From: Nematostella vectensis
Taxonomy: Eukaryota; Cnidaria; Anthozoa; Actiniaria; Edwardsiidae
NCBI RefSeq assembly: GCF_932526225.1
Contig: NC_064044.1
Span: 9,164,801 to 9,228,800 of the forward strand
Direction: 5' to 3'
DNA length: 64,000 bases
How positions within the stretch are numbered: position 1 is the stretch's first letter; each line of letters starts with the position of its first letter. The notes beneath the pieces are model-generated. The model was not told where the DNA came from and did not search any database. It saw nothing but the letters and a program-made list of their open reading frames with translations. Positions 13,901 to 23,000 of the stretch are shown piece by piece. The position numbers were made by a program, and so were the translations under genes.

Positions 13901-16900
13901 CCCCAAAGATGGGTCATTTTTCCTATTAAAGAATCGTGGAATACTATCCTTTTTCTATATAATAAGTATGATTGCGCACCCCCCTAAGCAAATTCTGGTA
14001 CGCGCCTCTCGTGAGTGACGTCATGTAGGGGTCTGAGCCAGCAATATCGTAGTAAACACGAATTCCTTCATAAAATTCTTGATGTACACAGTTCCAGGGC
14101 GACAAAAAAGTAGAGAAATCATTGAAACAGATTCGAAGTAGACCCCAAAGATGTATTGATATGACCTTTTTTCGACGTGACTGCAAAAGATGCTGGTGTC
14201 AACAAATTGTGATGTTACGTCACAATATTGTCATAAAAAGACATAATCCATGGCGTCATATCCACAGGTATCCCGGTTCTCGTGGTGGGGATCTCACTTG
14301 CCGTTGTCGCTGGGAGCGCTCGAGGTATTGAGAGCTACACACAATTAAAAGCGTAAGTGTCACGTGATAAAAAACAGTTTGTGGCTAGAATATGTAAAAT
14401 ATTTATGTTTCTTTTGCTTGTCGATGCTATTACAATTGTAATCTTTATTCGTTTTGTTCTTCATTTTTGGTATAGTTGCTGGATTTCCTACAATTACCAT
14501 GTTGCCTGGACTTTTGTAGTGCCTGCAGCATTTGTTATTGTGGTAAGTATATACATGGGATGCCTGTGGTACGATGTCGCCTGGAAGTTTTGTCGCACAC
14601 ATAGCGCTTGTCATTGTGGTTATACATGGGATACCTGTGGCACCGTGTCGCCTGGATTTTTGTCGCACCCGCGGAATACCTGTGGTACCGTGTCGCCTGG
14701 ATTATTGTCGCACCCCCAGCGCTTGTTATATCAAGAAAATTGAGCCCAAAATTGTCGTTTTTAGCAAACGCGGTCACTTCCATATAAGGTGAGCTTACCC
14801 CAGGGTCTTCGTAAACTTTATGACTTGTAACCAGAAGAGAAAAACAGTTACTGTGATCATCTTCAGTTAGTTGAGAAGGTCCCTGAAAAGAAACTAAGTT
14901 TTCTCGGTACCAGACCCCCAAAACGACAATTTTTTCTTCATATGTGTGGTTATACCTGGGATACCTGTGGTTTTGAAAAATTAGGAGCATGACAGCTCCT
15001 ATCAACATCAAAGCATGATCTCATTGTGACTTATTTTCCAGATCAACGGCAGCATATTTTTTCGCATCCTAAAGGAGTTGTCCAACATGAGCCAGAGACA
15101 GCAAAGAGCTCAGGAAAGCTACTCCATAGTGTAAGTGAATTCCACAGGACCAAAGTAACAATTTTCCATGATTTCAGGCTCATAACCTGAACATAAAAAA
15201 AGCACAAACAGCTAAAACTGGGTTATTTACGAATGAGGTCTATTATTTTGATGAAAGCGTAACTTGTTTGGCGGCCAGAATTAAGTTAAATTTAAGTGAT
15301 AGTTTCCCATGATTCTAGGGTCAACCTGAACGTAATTTAAGCACACAGGAAAAGTGGGTTATTTACAAATGAGGTCTATTATTTTGATGAAAGCGTAACT
15401 TGTTTGGCGTCCAGAATTAAGTTAAATAAGTGATAGTTTCCCATGATTCTAGGCGAAACCTGAATATTGTTTTCCGAATGTTGAGGAACAAGGGCAGCCT
15501 CGGGAGCCCAAGACGTCGAGGTCACAGGCACAAGAACTTCTCTTCTTTCCCGCCCCTGCCCCATCCGCCACCTCGTTATGCTGACCTTGACGCTCTGGGT
15601 ACCCGAGGACGGAAAAGAGGGGCATTTTGAATTTAGGGCTATCATTTTGGTGAAATCGTGACTCTTACGGTATGTAAAGGTTAGAGTAGGGCGCAGAGTC
15701 CAGTTGAATAAGTGACGATTTCCCATGATTTCAGGCGTAACCTGAAGGCGTGCCTTGTGCTCTTCCCCATCCTTGGGATTACGTGGTCCATTGGATTCGT
15801 CAACATGCTGGATGCAGGCGTGGTTACCATGTACCTGTTTACGATACTCAACTCTACGCAGGTGAGTGCTTTAAGCCGAGACTCTCCGACATATGACTGA
15901 CCGACATTAGAGTGTCCGACATAAGACTGACCGACTTAAGACTGTCCGACATAAGACTGTCCAACATAAGACTGACCGACATTAGACTGACCGACATAAG
16001 ACTGACCGACCTCAGACTCGTCCAACATGAGAACGACAACGACCAGCCGACTGATTGATTGATTGATTTATATACCGGTTGGTTGGATGGTTGATTGCTT
16101 GGTTGGTAAGGTGGTTGATTGATTGATTTACTTTTGGTTATTCTAGGGCCTGCTCATCTTCATATTACACTGTGCTTTGAATCTTGAGGTAAACAAAATG
16201 TGTTACTGTATATCAACCCCTCCCTGTGCCCACCCCCCCATTATAAAACAAAAATATCTGTTTGGCATGCACCTTATAAGGTCAACTCATACTACATTTA
16301 TCCCGAGCAATATTATTAAAAAACGGATTAATACGAGCAACATCACGCGCCGTGCCTATTTGCTGAAGTGAAATAATCGTCTTTTTGTGTTTTCCGACCA
16401 ATTGCACATATAATTGTATAACACCAACTCCTACAAAAGTGACCAGATATAGATAATGTTTGTTTTTATCCCGAGCAAATTTTAATATACCATTAAAAAG
16501 TGGCTTGATGTAAGTCATATCGCGCGCCGTGCAGTTTGTCTCAAAATAATTGTATTTCAGAAGGGCGTGTCTCAGAAAGGTGTATCGCAAAGGGGTGTGT
16601 CTCAGAGGAGTGTGTATCAGAGGGGTGTGCGGTGTGTCTCAGTTGGTTGCGTATCAAAGGGGTATAGGTTTCAAAAGTGTGTGTCTCACAGGAGTGTGTC
16701 TTAGTTGGGTACATATCAAAGGAGTATAGGTTTCAGAAGTGTGTGTCTCAAAGGAGTGTGTCTTAGTTGGGTACATATCAAAGGGGTATAGGTTTCAGAA
16801 GAGTGTGTCTTAGTTGGGTACATATCAAAGGGGTATAGGTTTCAGAAGTGTGTGTCTCAGAGGAGTGTGTCTTAGTTGGGTATATATCAAAGGGGTATAG

Positions 16901-18332
16901 GTTTCAGAAGTGTGTGTCTTAGAGGAGTGTGTCTTAGTTGGGTACATATCAAAGGGGTATAGGTTTCAGAAGTGTGTGTCTCAGAGGAGTGTGTCTTAGT
17001 TGGGTACATATCAAAGGGGTATAGGTTTCAGAAGTGTGTGTCTTAGTTGGGTACATATCAAAGGGGTATATGTTTCAGAAGTGTGTGTCTCAGAGGAGTG
17101 TGTCTTAGTTGGGTACATATCAAAGTTGTATAGGTTTCAGAAGTGTGTGTCCCAGAGGAGTGTGTCTTAGTTGGGTACATATCAAAGGGGTATATGTTTT
17201 AGAAGTGTGTGTCTCAGAGGAGTGTGTCTTAGTTGGGTACATATCAAAGGGGTATAGGTTTCAGAAGTGTGTGTCTTAGTTGGGTACATATCAAAGGGGT
17301 ATATGTTTCAGAAGTGTGTGTCTCAGAGGAGTGTGTCTTAGTTGGGTACATATCAAAGTTGTATAGGTTTCAGAAGTGTGTGTCCCAGAGGAGTGTGTCT
17401 TAGTTGGGTACATATCAAAGGGGTATAGGTTTCAGAAGTGTGTGTCTCAGAGGAGTGTGTCTTAGTTGGGTACATATCAAAGGGGTATAGGTTTCAGAAG
17501 TGTGTGTCTTAGTTGGGTACATATCAAAGGGGTATATGTTTCAGATGTGTGTGTCTCGGAGGAGTGTGTCTTAGTTGGGTACATATCAAAGTTGTATAGG
17601 TTTCAGAAGTGTGTGTCCCAGAGGAGTGTGTCTTAGTTGGGTACATATCAAAGGGGTATATGTTTCAGAAGTGTGTGTCTCAGAGGAGTGTGTCTTAGTT
17701 GGGTACATATCAAAGGGGTATAGGTTTCAGAAGTGTGTGTCTCAGAGGAGTGTGTCTTAGTTGGGTACATATCAAAGGGGTATAGGTTTCAGAAGTGTGT
17801 GTCTTAGAGGAGTGTGTCTTAGTTGGGTACATATCAAAGGGGTATAGGTTTCAGAAGTGTGTGTCTCAGAGGATTATGTCTTAGTTGGGTACATATCAAG
17901 GGGGTATAGGTTTCAGAAGTGTGTGTCTCAGAGGAGTGTGTCTTAGTTGGGTACATATCAAGGGGGTATAGGTTTCAGAAGTGTATGTCTTAGAGGAGTG
18001 TGTGTGTCAGAAAAGTATGTCTCAGAGGGGTTAGTCTCATCGGAGTGTGCCTCAGAGAAATGTTTCTCCTAATTGTTTGTTTTCGCAATGGGCGTGCTGT
18101 CTTTAATTTCTATATACCTAACATACATTATGTTTAATTGATACAGATGAGAGCGGCATTCAGAGGGAAGCTCTGCCGCGAAAGCCAGGTTAAAGATTTT
18201 AGCTCCTCCCACAGCCACAAAAAGACACAGGGGCAAAGTTCGATTCCCACACCATCGAAGACGAAAGGCGTAGAACTACAGCTAGAAGACGTCGACACTG
18301 GAGACTTGCCTTACACAAATAATACATATTGA
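1931..18332 (+). CDS. Gene A: C-type-lectin adhesion GPCR (19 exons, 830 aa)
   Basis: Class B2 (adhesion) seven-helix receptor at the plasma membrane. Exons: 1931-1976, 2996-3394, 3853-4247, 4773-4826, 4887-5067, 5813-5932, 6612-6684, 6902-6998, 11399-11457, 11672-11786, 12443-12546, 12863-12965, 13228-13378, 14268-14352, 14476-14542, 15042-15130, 15735-15861, 16147-16188, 18147-18332. All junctions are GT-AG and phases agree; the total of 2493 bases is a whole number of codons. Residues 1-24 are a signal peptide, 25-148 the lectin-like domain, 149-280 a Thr-rich stalk, 281-474 GAIN, 475-513 GPS, 514-769 the 7TM core, 770-830 the cytoplasmic tail. The family is normally autocleaved at HL/T and signals through a tethered peptide and G proteins. 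The start is the ATG of a signal-peptide exon conserved in gene B. The ligand is unknown. A CACTG element sits in intron 8 and minisatellites in many introns. Exon calls are by eye without transcripts. Confidence 0.9.
2996..3394 (+). CDS. Gene A exon 2: C-type-lectin-like domain
   Basis: Encodes the end of the signal peptide and one CTLD. Six cysteines appear in the long-form CTLD order (PCASPW, NKCY, NNCSK, GPCAY, ETCN, YICQ). There is a WQ near the N terminus, a GGQLFV core strand, and 'YYVGI' where WIGL is usual. No EPN/QPD or WND calcium-sugar motif is present, so calcium-dependent sugar binding is not predicted. The acceptor is at 2995 rather than the later CAG at 3005, because the latter would put an immediate stop in frame. 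Confidence 0.88.
3853..4247 (+). CDS. Gene A exon 3: Thr-rich mucin-like stalk
   Basis: About 132 residues, mainly Thr, Ala, Ser and Ile, from low-complexity ACA/ACC codons. Such stalks are usually heavily O-glycosylated and hold the lectin domain away from the membrane. The exon enters in phase 1 and leaves in phase 0, the same as the gene B stalk exon, but the sequences hardly align. The antisense frame over it is a shadow. Confidence 0.8.
4531..4665. mobile_element. MITE-like repeat, left end GGCGCGTACCCAGG
   Basis: Starts with 'ggcgcgtacccagg' and contains 'gattccttaataagaaatga', which is repeated at 18485-18510 and, inverted, at 13920-13940. The right inverted end is not recognisable here, so this copy is truncated or diverged. 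It lies in gene A intron 3. Confidence 0.65.
4773..11457 (+). CDS. Gene A exons 4-9: GAIN region
   Basis: Six short exons (4773-4826, 4887-5067, 5813-5932, 6612-6684, 6902-6998, 11399-11457) encode about 194 residues with the usual GAIN features: a helical part around '[16 protein letters not shown]', then beta strands including '[11 protein letters not shown]' and '[12 protein letters not shown]'. The last exon carries 'CVFWKF', where the first conserved GPS Cys and Trp lie. All exons align with gene B. The exon 5 donor is 'ggaataa/gtattt', weaker than the gene B donor but giving the matching phase. Confidence 0.85.
5151..5623. mobile_element. DNA transposon copy with about 30-bp terminal inverted repeats
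   Basis: Begins 'aaagccgcattgtcacc' and ends with a diverged inverted copy finishing 'aatacggcttt'; both ends carry 'acttccgg' inside. A shorter relative lies at 40066-40316 and shares internal sequence such as 'caggccatccgctctaaat'. No transposase is visible. Located in gene A intron 5. Confidence 0.75.
5995..6570. repeat. Minisatellite, unit about 36 bp (aggggcgtggtca)
   Basis: About 14 imperfect copies of a unit containing 'ataattaggggcgtggtcat' with either 'taacctagctacagg' or 'taacgaggggtaggat' variants, filling gene A intron 6. The unit does not obviously derive from an exon. Confidence 0.85.
7521..11297. mobile_element. CACTG-ended DNA transposon with GAGTAAAA subterminal repeats
   Basis: The left end 'cactgttagtttcag' at 7521 is matched by the inverted 'ctgaaactaacagtg' ending at 11297. 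Both sides carry hundreds of bases of 'ggagtaaaaactactcc'-like motifs (7550-7960 and 10840-11290), the subterminal repeat pattern of EnSpm/CACTA elements. The flanks are 'ca' on both sides, compatible with a 2-bp target duplication but too short to prove it. A clustered 'cctaaga/ttaggaa' motif lies at 10500-10690. No transposase is seen; a LINE fragment sits inside. The element fills gene A intron 8 and is absent from the same intron of gene B. Confidence 0.7.
9018..10136 (+). pseudogene. 5'-truncated non-LTR retrotransposon RT, C-terminal part
   Basis: From about residue 65 the frame matches the C-terminal part of LINE endonuclease-reverse transcriptases: '[13 protein letters not shown]', 'FTYLGSTLS', '[12 protein letters not shown]', '[12 protein letters not shown]', then a terminal C2H2-like finger (C-P-Q-C ... 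H-L-R-T-H). The endonuclease and the catalytic YADD block are missing; the first 60 or so residues do not look like RT. The end 'cgtagcgacggacaaacaac' near 10190-10210 is a typical LINE-like tail. It is a dead-on-arrival insertion inside the CACTG element. Confidence 0.85.
11672..11786 (+). CDS. Gene A exon 10: GPS autocleavage motif
   Basis: Encodes '[11 protein letters not shown]' followed by '[18 protein letters not shown]'. This holds the W, the C-x-C pair and the H-L-T cleavage tripeptide of adhesion GPCR proteolysis sites, so autocleavage between L and T is predicted. The next exon begins the first transmembrane helix, so the tethered agonist starts 'TNFAILMQ'. Confidence 0.93.
11774..12405. 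repeat. Minisatellite derived from the GPS exon 3' end and donor
   Basis: Imperfect units of about 80-110 bases contain 'actgatgcaagttactccaaaacct', which is the last codons of the GPS exon, its splice donor and first intron bases. Copies start near 11778, 11858, 11938, 12158, 12254 and 12340. Only some keep the GT donor. A weaker two- or three-copy version follows the same exon in gene B (35965-36125). Confidence 0.8.
12443..16188 (+). CDS. Gene A exons 11-18: seven-transmembrane core
   Basis: TM1 12443-12546 ('[18 protein letters not shown]'), TM2 12863-12965 ('[15 protein letters not shown]'), TM3 13228-13378 ('[20 protein letters not shown]'), TM4 14268-14352 ('[14 protein letters not shown]'), TM5 start 14476-14542 ('[11 protein letters not shown]'), TM5 end and loop 15042-15130, TM6 15735-15861 ('[14 protein letters not shown]'), TM7 16147-16188 plus the end of the TM6 exon. 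'[12 protein letters not shown]', 'WG.P' and 'LG.TW' are class B2 signatures. Exon lengths are identical to gene B. Confidence 0.92.
13343..13850. repeat. About 100-bp minisatellite copied from the TM3 exon end, rich in CRE sites
   Basis: Five copies begin with 'acatgaacctcaaactgtgc' at 13343, 13443, 13542, 13642 and about 13740. Each includes the last 36 bases of the TM3 exon, its donor region and about 60 intron bases. The perfect palindrome TGACGTCA appears about 12 times between 13380 and 14020. Some copies lost the GT donor, so exon 13 most likely ends at 13378. Confidence 0.88.
13859..14006. mobile_element. MITE, ends GGCGCGTA / TACGCGCC
   Basis: 148 bases from 'ggcgcgtatcc' to 'ggtacgcgcc'. 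The middle 'catttttcctattaaagaatc' is the inverse of the middle of the copies at 4531 and 18433. No coding capacity. Confidence 0.75.
14500..14735. repeat. Decayed copies of the TM5 exon edge in gene A
   Basis: About three diverged units of 'gtcgcctggatttttgtcgcacc' plus 'catgggatacctgtggtaccg' follow the TM5 exon. The donor GT is kept only in the true exon (14543). This is the gene A counterpart of the cleaner 75-bp array at 38207-38596. Confidence 0.75.
15160..15735. repeat. Tandem copies of the TM6 exon acceptor
   Basis: 'tttcccatgattctag' or close variants followed by 'g..aacctgaa' occur at about 15170, 15310, 15440 and, as the true acceptor, 15720. Between them is a repeated block containing 'gaggtctattattttgatga' at about 15233 and 15370. 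Each copy reproduces the intron end and first bases of the TM6 exon. Confidence 0.8.
15453..15630 (+). CDS. Possible alternative terminal exon of gene A
   Basis: The third acceptor copy opens a frame in the right phase. If used, it would replace TM6-TM7 by about 59 residues starting '[14 protein letters not shown]' and rich in Arg, Pro and Ser, ending with TGA at 15630. The result would be a five-helix truncated receptor with a basic tail. This is inferred only from the acceptor copy and open frame; it may be chance. Confidence 0.3.
15870..16130. repeat. Short-unit repeats in gene A intron 17
   Basis: 15875-16022 holds about ten copies of a 14-15 base unit 'gactgaccgacataa'. 16040-16130 is 'ttgattgattggttgg' low-complexity sequence. 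Confidence 0.8.
16555..18060. repeat. 1.5-kb minisatellite, 62-bp unit
   Basis: About 25 head-to-tail units containing 'ttagttgggtacatatcaaa' and 'ggtataggtttcagaagtgt'. Full units are 62 bases; shortened units of about 44 bases lack the 'ctcagaggagtgtgt' segment. It fills most of the last intron of gene A and is absent from the matching intron of gene B, so it expanded after the duplication. Confidence 0.93.
18147..18332 (+). CDS. Gene A exon 19: cytoplasmic tail
   Basis: 61 codons and stop. It aligns with the gene B tail: 'AAFRGKLC', '[10 protein letters not shown]', '[15 protein letters not shown]'. Serine- and lysine-rich with an acidic end. The tail enters in phase 0 straight after TM7. 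Confidence 0.88.
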   Translation: MRAAFRGKLCRESQVKDFSSSHSHKKTQGQSSIPTPSKTKGVELQLEDVDTGDLPYTNNTY

Positions 18333-18432
18333 TAGACTTGACAAAATATCTATCAAAAAAGGCTTGGCACAGTTGACGTATTCTAAAGACTCGACTCTGT
18401 AGAATTGATAAATTCATTTGATATGGTTGCCT

Positions 18433-18547
18433 CAGGCGCGTAGCCAGGCAGTCATAGGTATCATATAGAAAAAGCAGATGATATGAAGATTCCTTAATAA
18501 GAAATGATCAACTTTTTGGCCCGCGTACCCCCCAGTGTACGCGCCTG
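18433..18547. mobile_element. MITE, ends CAGGCGCGTAGCC / GTACGCGCCTG
   Basis: 115 bases with clear terminal inverted repeats. It shares its middle with the copies at 4531 and 13859. Flanks are 'tgcct' and 'tgtct', a possible imperfect target duplication. Lies between genes A and B. Confidence 0.8.
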
Positions 18548-18909
18548 TGTCTTTAGTACAGATATTAGAATAACGTAAAAAAGTCCCTAAGTAGTTGTCA
18601 GCCCACTATTGAATTGCTGCTGATATATCTTATTTAAAGTTATATGCATGCATCTACAAGTCAACAGGTCAATCAGTCAGTCTTTATTCAGAAAATGCTG
18701 AACAACAAGGAACAAAGAGATTACTCTGTTATGTAAAACGCCCACTTTAAAGGAATTATTACTATGAAATAAGAAATAGAATGCCGCCAATTATATTTAT
18801 CAATCAAGGTAGATCAAGATCCTGAATCTTTTAAAATATGTTTATCAAGGATATCAACTCATATATGCCTGTACCGGCAAAATATAGAGGGTCTCAGAAA
18901 CCTCAAAAA

Positions 18910-20058
18910 CGCGGGGTTTCGGGTTCCTCTTGTGTGTAACGCCTAGAGAACCCGGACATGCATCCTTTATCTTTAATAATTTCTGGTTATAGCGACTGCA
19001 GTTTTCATGTAAATAGCGACTGCAAATAATATGTCAAAGGGTTAGCCATGCTTGAGGATCCAGCGATTTTCTTTTTTGGCCGAGAAATCTTACGACGGAG
19101 AGGGAAAGCACGCAAAGGCTGCTGGTTATCCGAGAATACCACGAGCTCTAGGATGCCTGGACCCCCAGCAGCTTAATCATTAACTTTTGTACATAACTTA
19201 ACTCGGTATATTTATTGTTGATACATCGTCTGTATGTAGAAAGTCAGTAGTAATCTTTTAAAATAGTTGTATTGCATTATCTTTGACTTTTGTACATAAC
19301 TTTATTTATTGTTGCACTTTCGTCTTTATCATTATGTAGAAAGTCAGAACTAGGGACGAGTCGATTATGCTAGCATAGTTTCTGGCATTCTGGCATCATC
19401 ACCTTAATAATATCATATTGTATTTACTTAGATAAAGCACGCGCTCAGTAAAATTGAATTAAAAACTCGAGTAAAATTAAATTTGAACTGTCGGATTTCG
19501 CTTTCAACATTTGATAGATATATCTAATAAGTATGCGACATTCAAATATTTAATTAAATCTATGTTCTCATATACTTTATTAACTTTTCGTGTATGCGTT
19601 CCCACAATAAACACCCCTGATCTTTATCTCGATTCATCAGATCAAAAAATATATTTGACTTTTCTCATACTTTTAAAAGGAAAGATTATCAAGTTCGCTT
19701 CGTATGCTTTGATGACTAACATTGCCTTCAATTGTTGCTCTCAAAAAGTCCAAGAAAGTTGGGTTGCGATCAAGGATCAACTGCTCATCTGCGTGAGGCA
19801 TTCGTTCCGAAAAATTAAACTTTAATATTTAATAACAAGTCTGTTTACATTTACCTTATTAATTGTGTGTTTTCTTGCCGTCTTTTTCTGCGCATGCGTT
19901 CTAACAAAAAACACCATCTCTCTGTTATCTTGATTTAAGTCTCCTTTTTCATTGAAAGAATCAGAAATATCCTGGGTATACGAAGGAGTGATAACTGATA
20001 AGCTGTGAAACTGAAGCTGTAACGTACCAATAGTATCGTAGCAAAAAGATCGGAAAAT
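18910..20058 (+). promoter_or_regulatory. Upstream region of gene B, paralogous to 1-1930
   Basis: 18910-19340 matches 1-310 and 19440-20058 matches 1440-1930. The two minisatellites found upstream of gene A are missing here. The likely promoter lies just before the ATG at 20059. The left edge near 18910 marks the start of the second duplication unit. Confidence 0.55.
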
Positions 20059-23000
20059 ATGAAGTTTTGGGCTGGTATTTTTGGTATTTTTCTTTCATTT
20101 GAAGGTAAGGAGTACGAATTTGTGTTTTTATTTGCCAATCTTCAGCTTCTACATCAATTGCAAAGAAAATAATAGGGACAATATAACGTTAAATTAAAAT
20201 AACGGATTTTAAGGCCATAGTTACATAGTTGGTAGAGATTTAGGACTTGAATTGTCTATTTTGGCCTTTGAATGTATATATTTTCAATTGTCACTGCTCA
20301 ATTTCGGCCTTTACCATTTGAAAAATGTGACGCTTCTATGAAAAAAGTGTCTATGCTGGAACCACAAAAGAAACTTAAACGGTTTTTGGTTCTAAAATAA
20401 CCTGTTAATTACATATCAAAAGTCCCAGAAAATCCCAGCACGGCAACATCACGAAAAACAGGATTTATTTGAGGCCGTCGAAAACGATTTCTAGCCGCAT
20501 GGAAACGAGGCTGGTAAAATCATTCAACGTTGCGGCTAGAAAAACAGTGTAAAATGCGCAAAATTAAAAAATCTAAAAAGCAAATCGGCTCTAGCCTATA
20601 TAGCTATTTCGTTAGAAAACGTTTAAAAAATTGTCAAATAATTTTAAATTGCAAGCAAAATAAATTTAAAGGTATTTGGTTGGACTACTAAACATAAAAG
20701 GAGAATAAAAGGTAATAAAAAAAATATTAAAATGCTGCCGGAGTTTGCTTGTTTAGATACCGGCCTCTTTGCAAAACTAGTGTCTGAAAACTCAGACATG
20801 ATGTCTCAGTCAGAAATTATGTTTCTCATGCTGAGTGGTTGTGAGTCGTTTTAAAGCGATCGGAAAATTTCCCTTGTTGCAAAAGCTGGAACATTTGAAG
20901 AACATTTGAAAAACATTTGAAGAAATCTACATTGTGTTTTAGTAATGATCGATATCTCTAGTTATCGATTTAGTACAATTAAATCATGTTTGCACTAGAA
21001 AAATTGATTCACGTCATGTTACAAAAAAAATAACAATAGCATTGCTTGGAATGAATTTAGTATCTTAAACTCTAAAATGTCTATGTTTTTAATGCGTTCT
21101 TTCCAACCCATCTAGTTTTAAAGTGAATAATTCAATTACATGCTGGTGGCGGGTGCAAATTAAATACCATTACATTACATTGGTAAATCTAAAATAAATG
21201 ACTTGAGAATCAATTCAATTACATTGGCTGATCCAAAATAAATCATCTCGAAATTAATGTACAATACAGTTAAATTGCGTCCTGGAAGTATTTCATACAG
21301 AAAACGAGTGAAGACAACTCGAATTGATAAGAGCAGGCTGTGGGGATGTATTTTTATAAGGATGGATCAGAGACTGGGCGTCATCCTAACTCTGATCGAA
21401 ATGCAAGCCCAATGGGCGTCATCCTAACTCTGATCGAAATGCAAGCCCACTTGGCGTCATCCTAACTCTGATCGGAATGCAAGCCAAATGGGCGTCATCC
21501 TAACTCTGATCGAAATGCAAGCCCACTTGGCGTCATCCTAACTCTGATCGAAATGCAAGCCCACTTGGCTTCATCCTAACTCTGATCGAAATGCAAGCCC
21601 AATGGGCGTCATCCTAACTCTGATCGAAATGCAAGCCCAATTGGCGTCATCCTAACTCTGATCGAAATGCAAGCCCAATTGGCGTCATCCTAACTCTGAT
21701 CGAAATGCAAGCCCAATTGGCGTCATCCTAATTGCGCTATTTGTAATGAAGCTATACGAAGCGATGATGGCGTAAGTCTTACCTTAAAAATGCAAAGATG
21801 GCGTTAATAGTGCAAGTAAGGCGAGAGGGGATTTGATCAATGTTGTTGAAGGGGAGAGTCCACAAGAACTGTCGACAAAGATACACCCACCCAACAAATA
21901 TTGCAAGATCAAGGTGGGCCACACTCCCAAGCCTCAATCTCGCAGACATTTGCCGTTTGCATTTAAAAAGGACTGCCTCTTTTGTGGAACTGAAATTGAC
22001 CATGAACAAGTACGGAAAAGGGGAAGGGTAGTATGCACGGTGCGAAGACTATGGGCGGCAGGAGGCGATATTGAGCACATGCGAGGCCAGAGAAGATGAA
22101 TGGGCTGAGGTGCTACGCGCAAGGAGCCAAGGCGTTCATAACCTCCCTGCGGATGATGCCATAAATCACCATAAATGTAGCACAAAATTTAGGACAAATA
22201 CGAATATCCTAGGACCGTTCGTTAGCGATCAGCCAGAAAACAGGAAAGGAAAAACCGGGCGTCCAGTGGACCAAAACGTGAACGACGCATTTCTAATGCC
22301 AGTCCAGTATTTAGAAGAGAACGATGACGAACAAGTTACTGTTTCTGATTTGACAGGAAAATGCAAGAGGGTTCAGGAAAGTCAGCTGTTGGAAGCGCCT
22401 ATAGCATCCGCCATATGAAAGAACGAATAATGGAGCATTTTGGAGAGAACGTTATAATTACAAATAAACCTGGAAAAAACATTGTAACTTTCCGAAGGAC
22501 TACCGCGTCCATCTTAGAAGAGTTTCACTCGCAACAGAAAAAAACACGCAAATCCCGAAGATGAGAAATTGGATTATATCAGAGCTGCAGCAAAGCTTTT
22601 ACGCAGTGATCTAAAGCTAATCGAGACACCCAGCGACTACAACCCTTTAGCCGAGACTGACGTTGATAAACATGTCGAGTTTTTACCCCATTACTAAGAA
22701 TTCTTTTAAATGGGGTGTTCAGGGAAAAAAGACGGCTATGAAAGTAGCATCTATCGGACAAGCAATGATGCAGTCCACGCGTCCCCGCGCAATTCTTGCC
22801 CCCTTACAGATCGGTTTGGCAGTCGAGCTACATCACGGCTTCGCCTCTCGCTACTTGGTTGATACTCTTCCAGCAGCTCCAGAGAACTTGCTCAAGATGA
22901 TACGATGTAACTGTTCTACAGACTGCTCGACCGCGAGATGCTCCTGCCGCAAGCATGAACTCGACTGCTTCTTGGCATGGATGCACCAATAACAGCATCG

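Noticed and set aside
21376-21729. CRISPR-like regular array
   Set aside because: Units are contiguous 38-bp tandem repeats with no distinct spacers, in a eukaryotic context.
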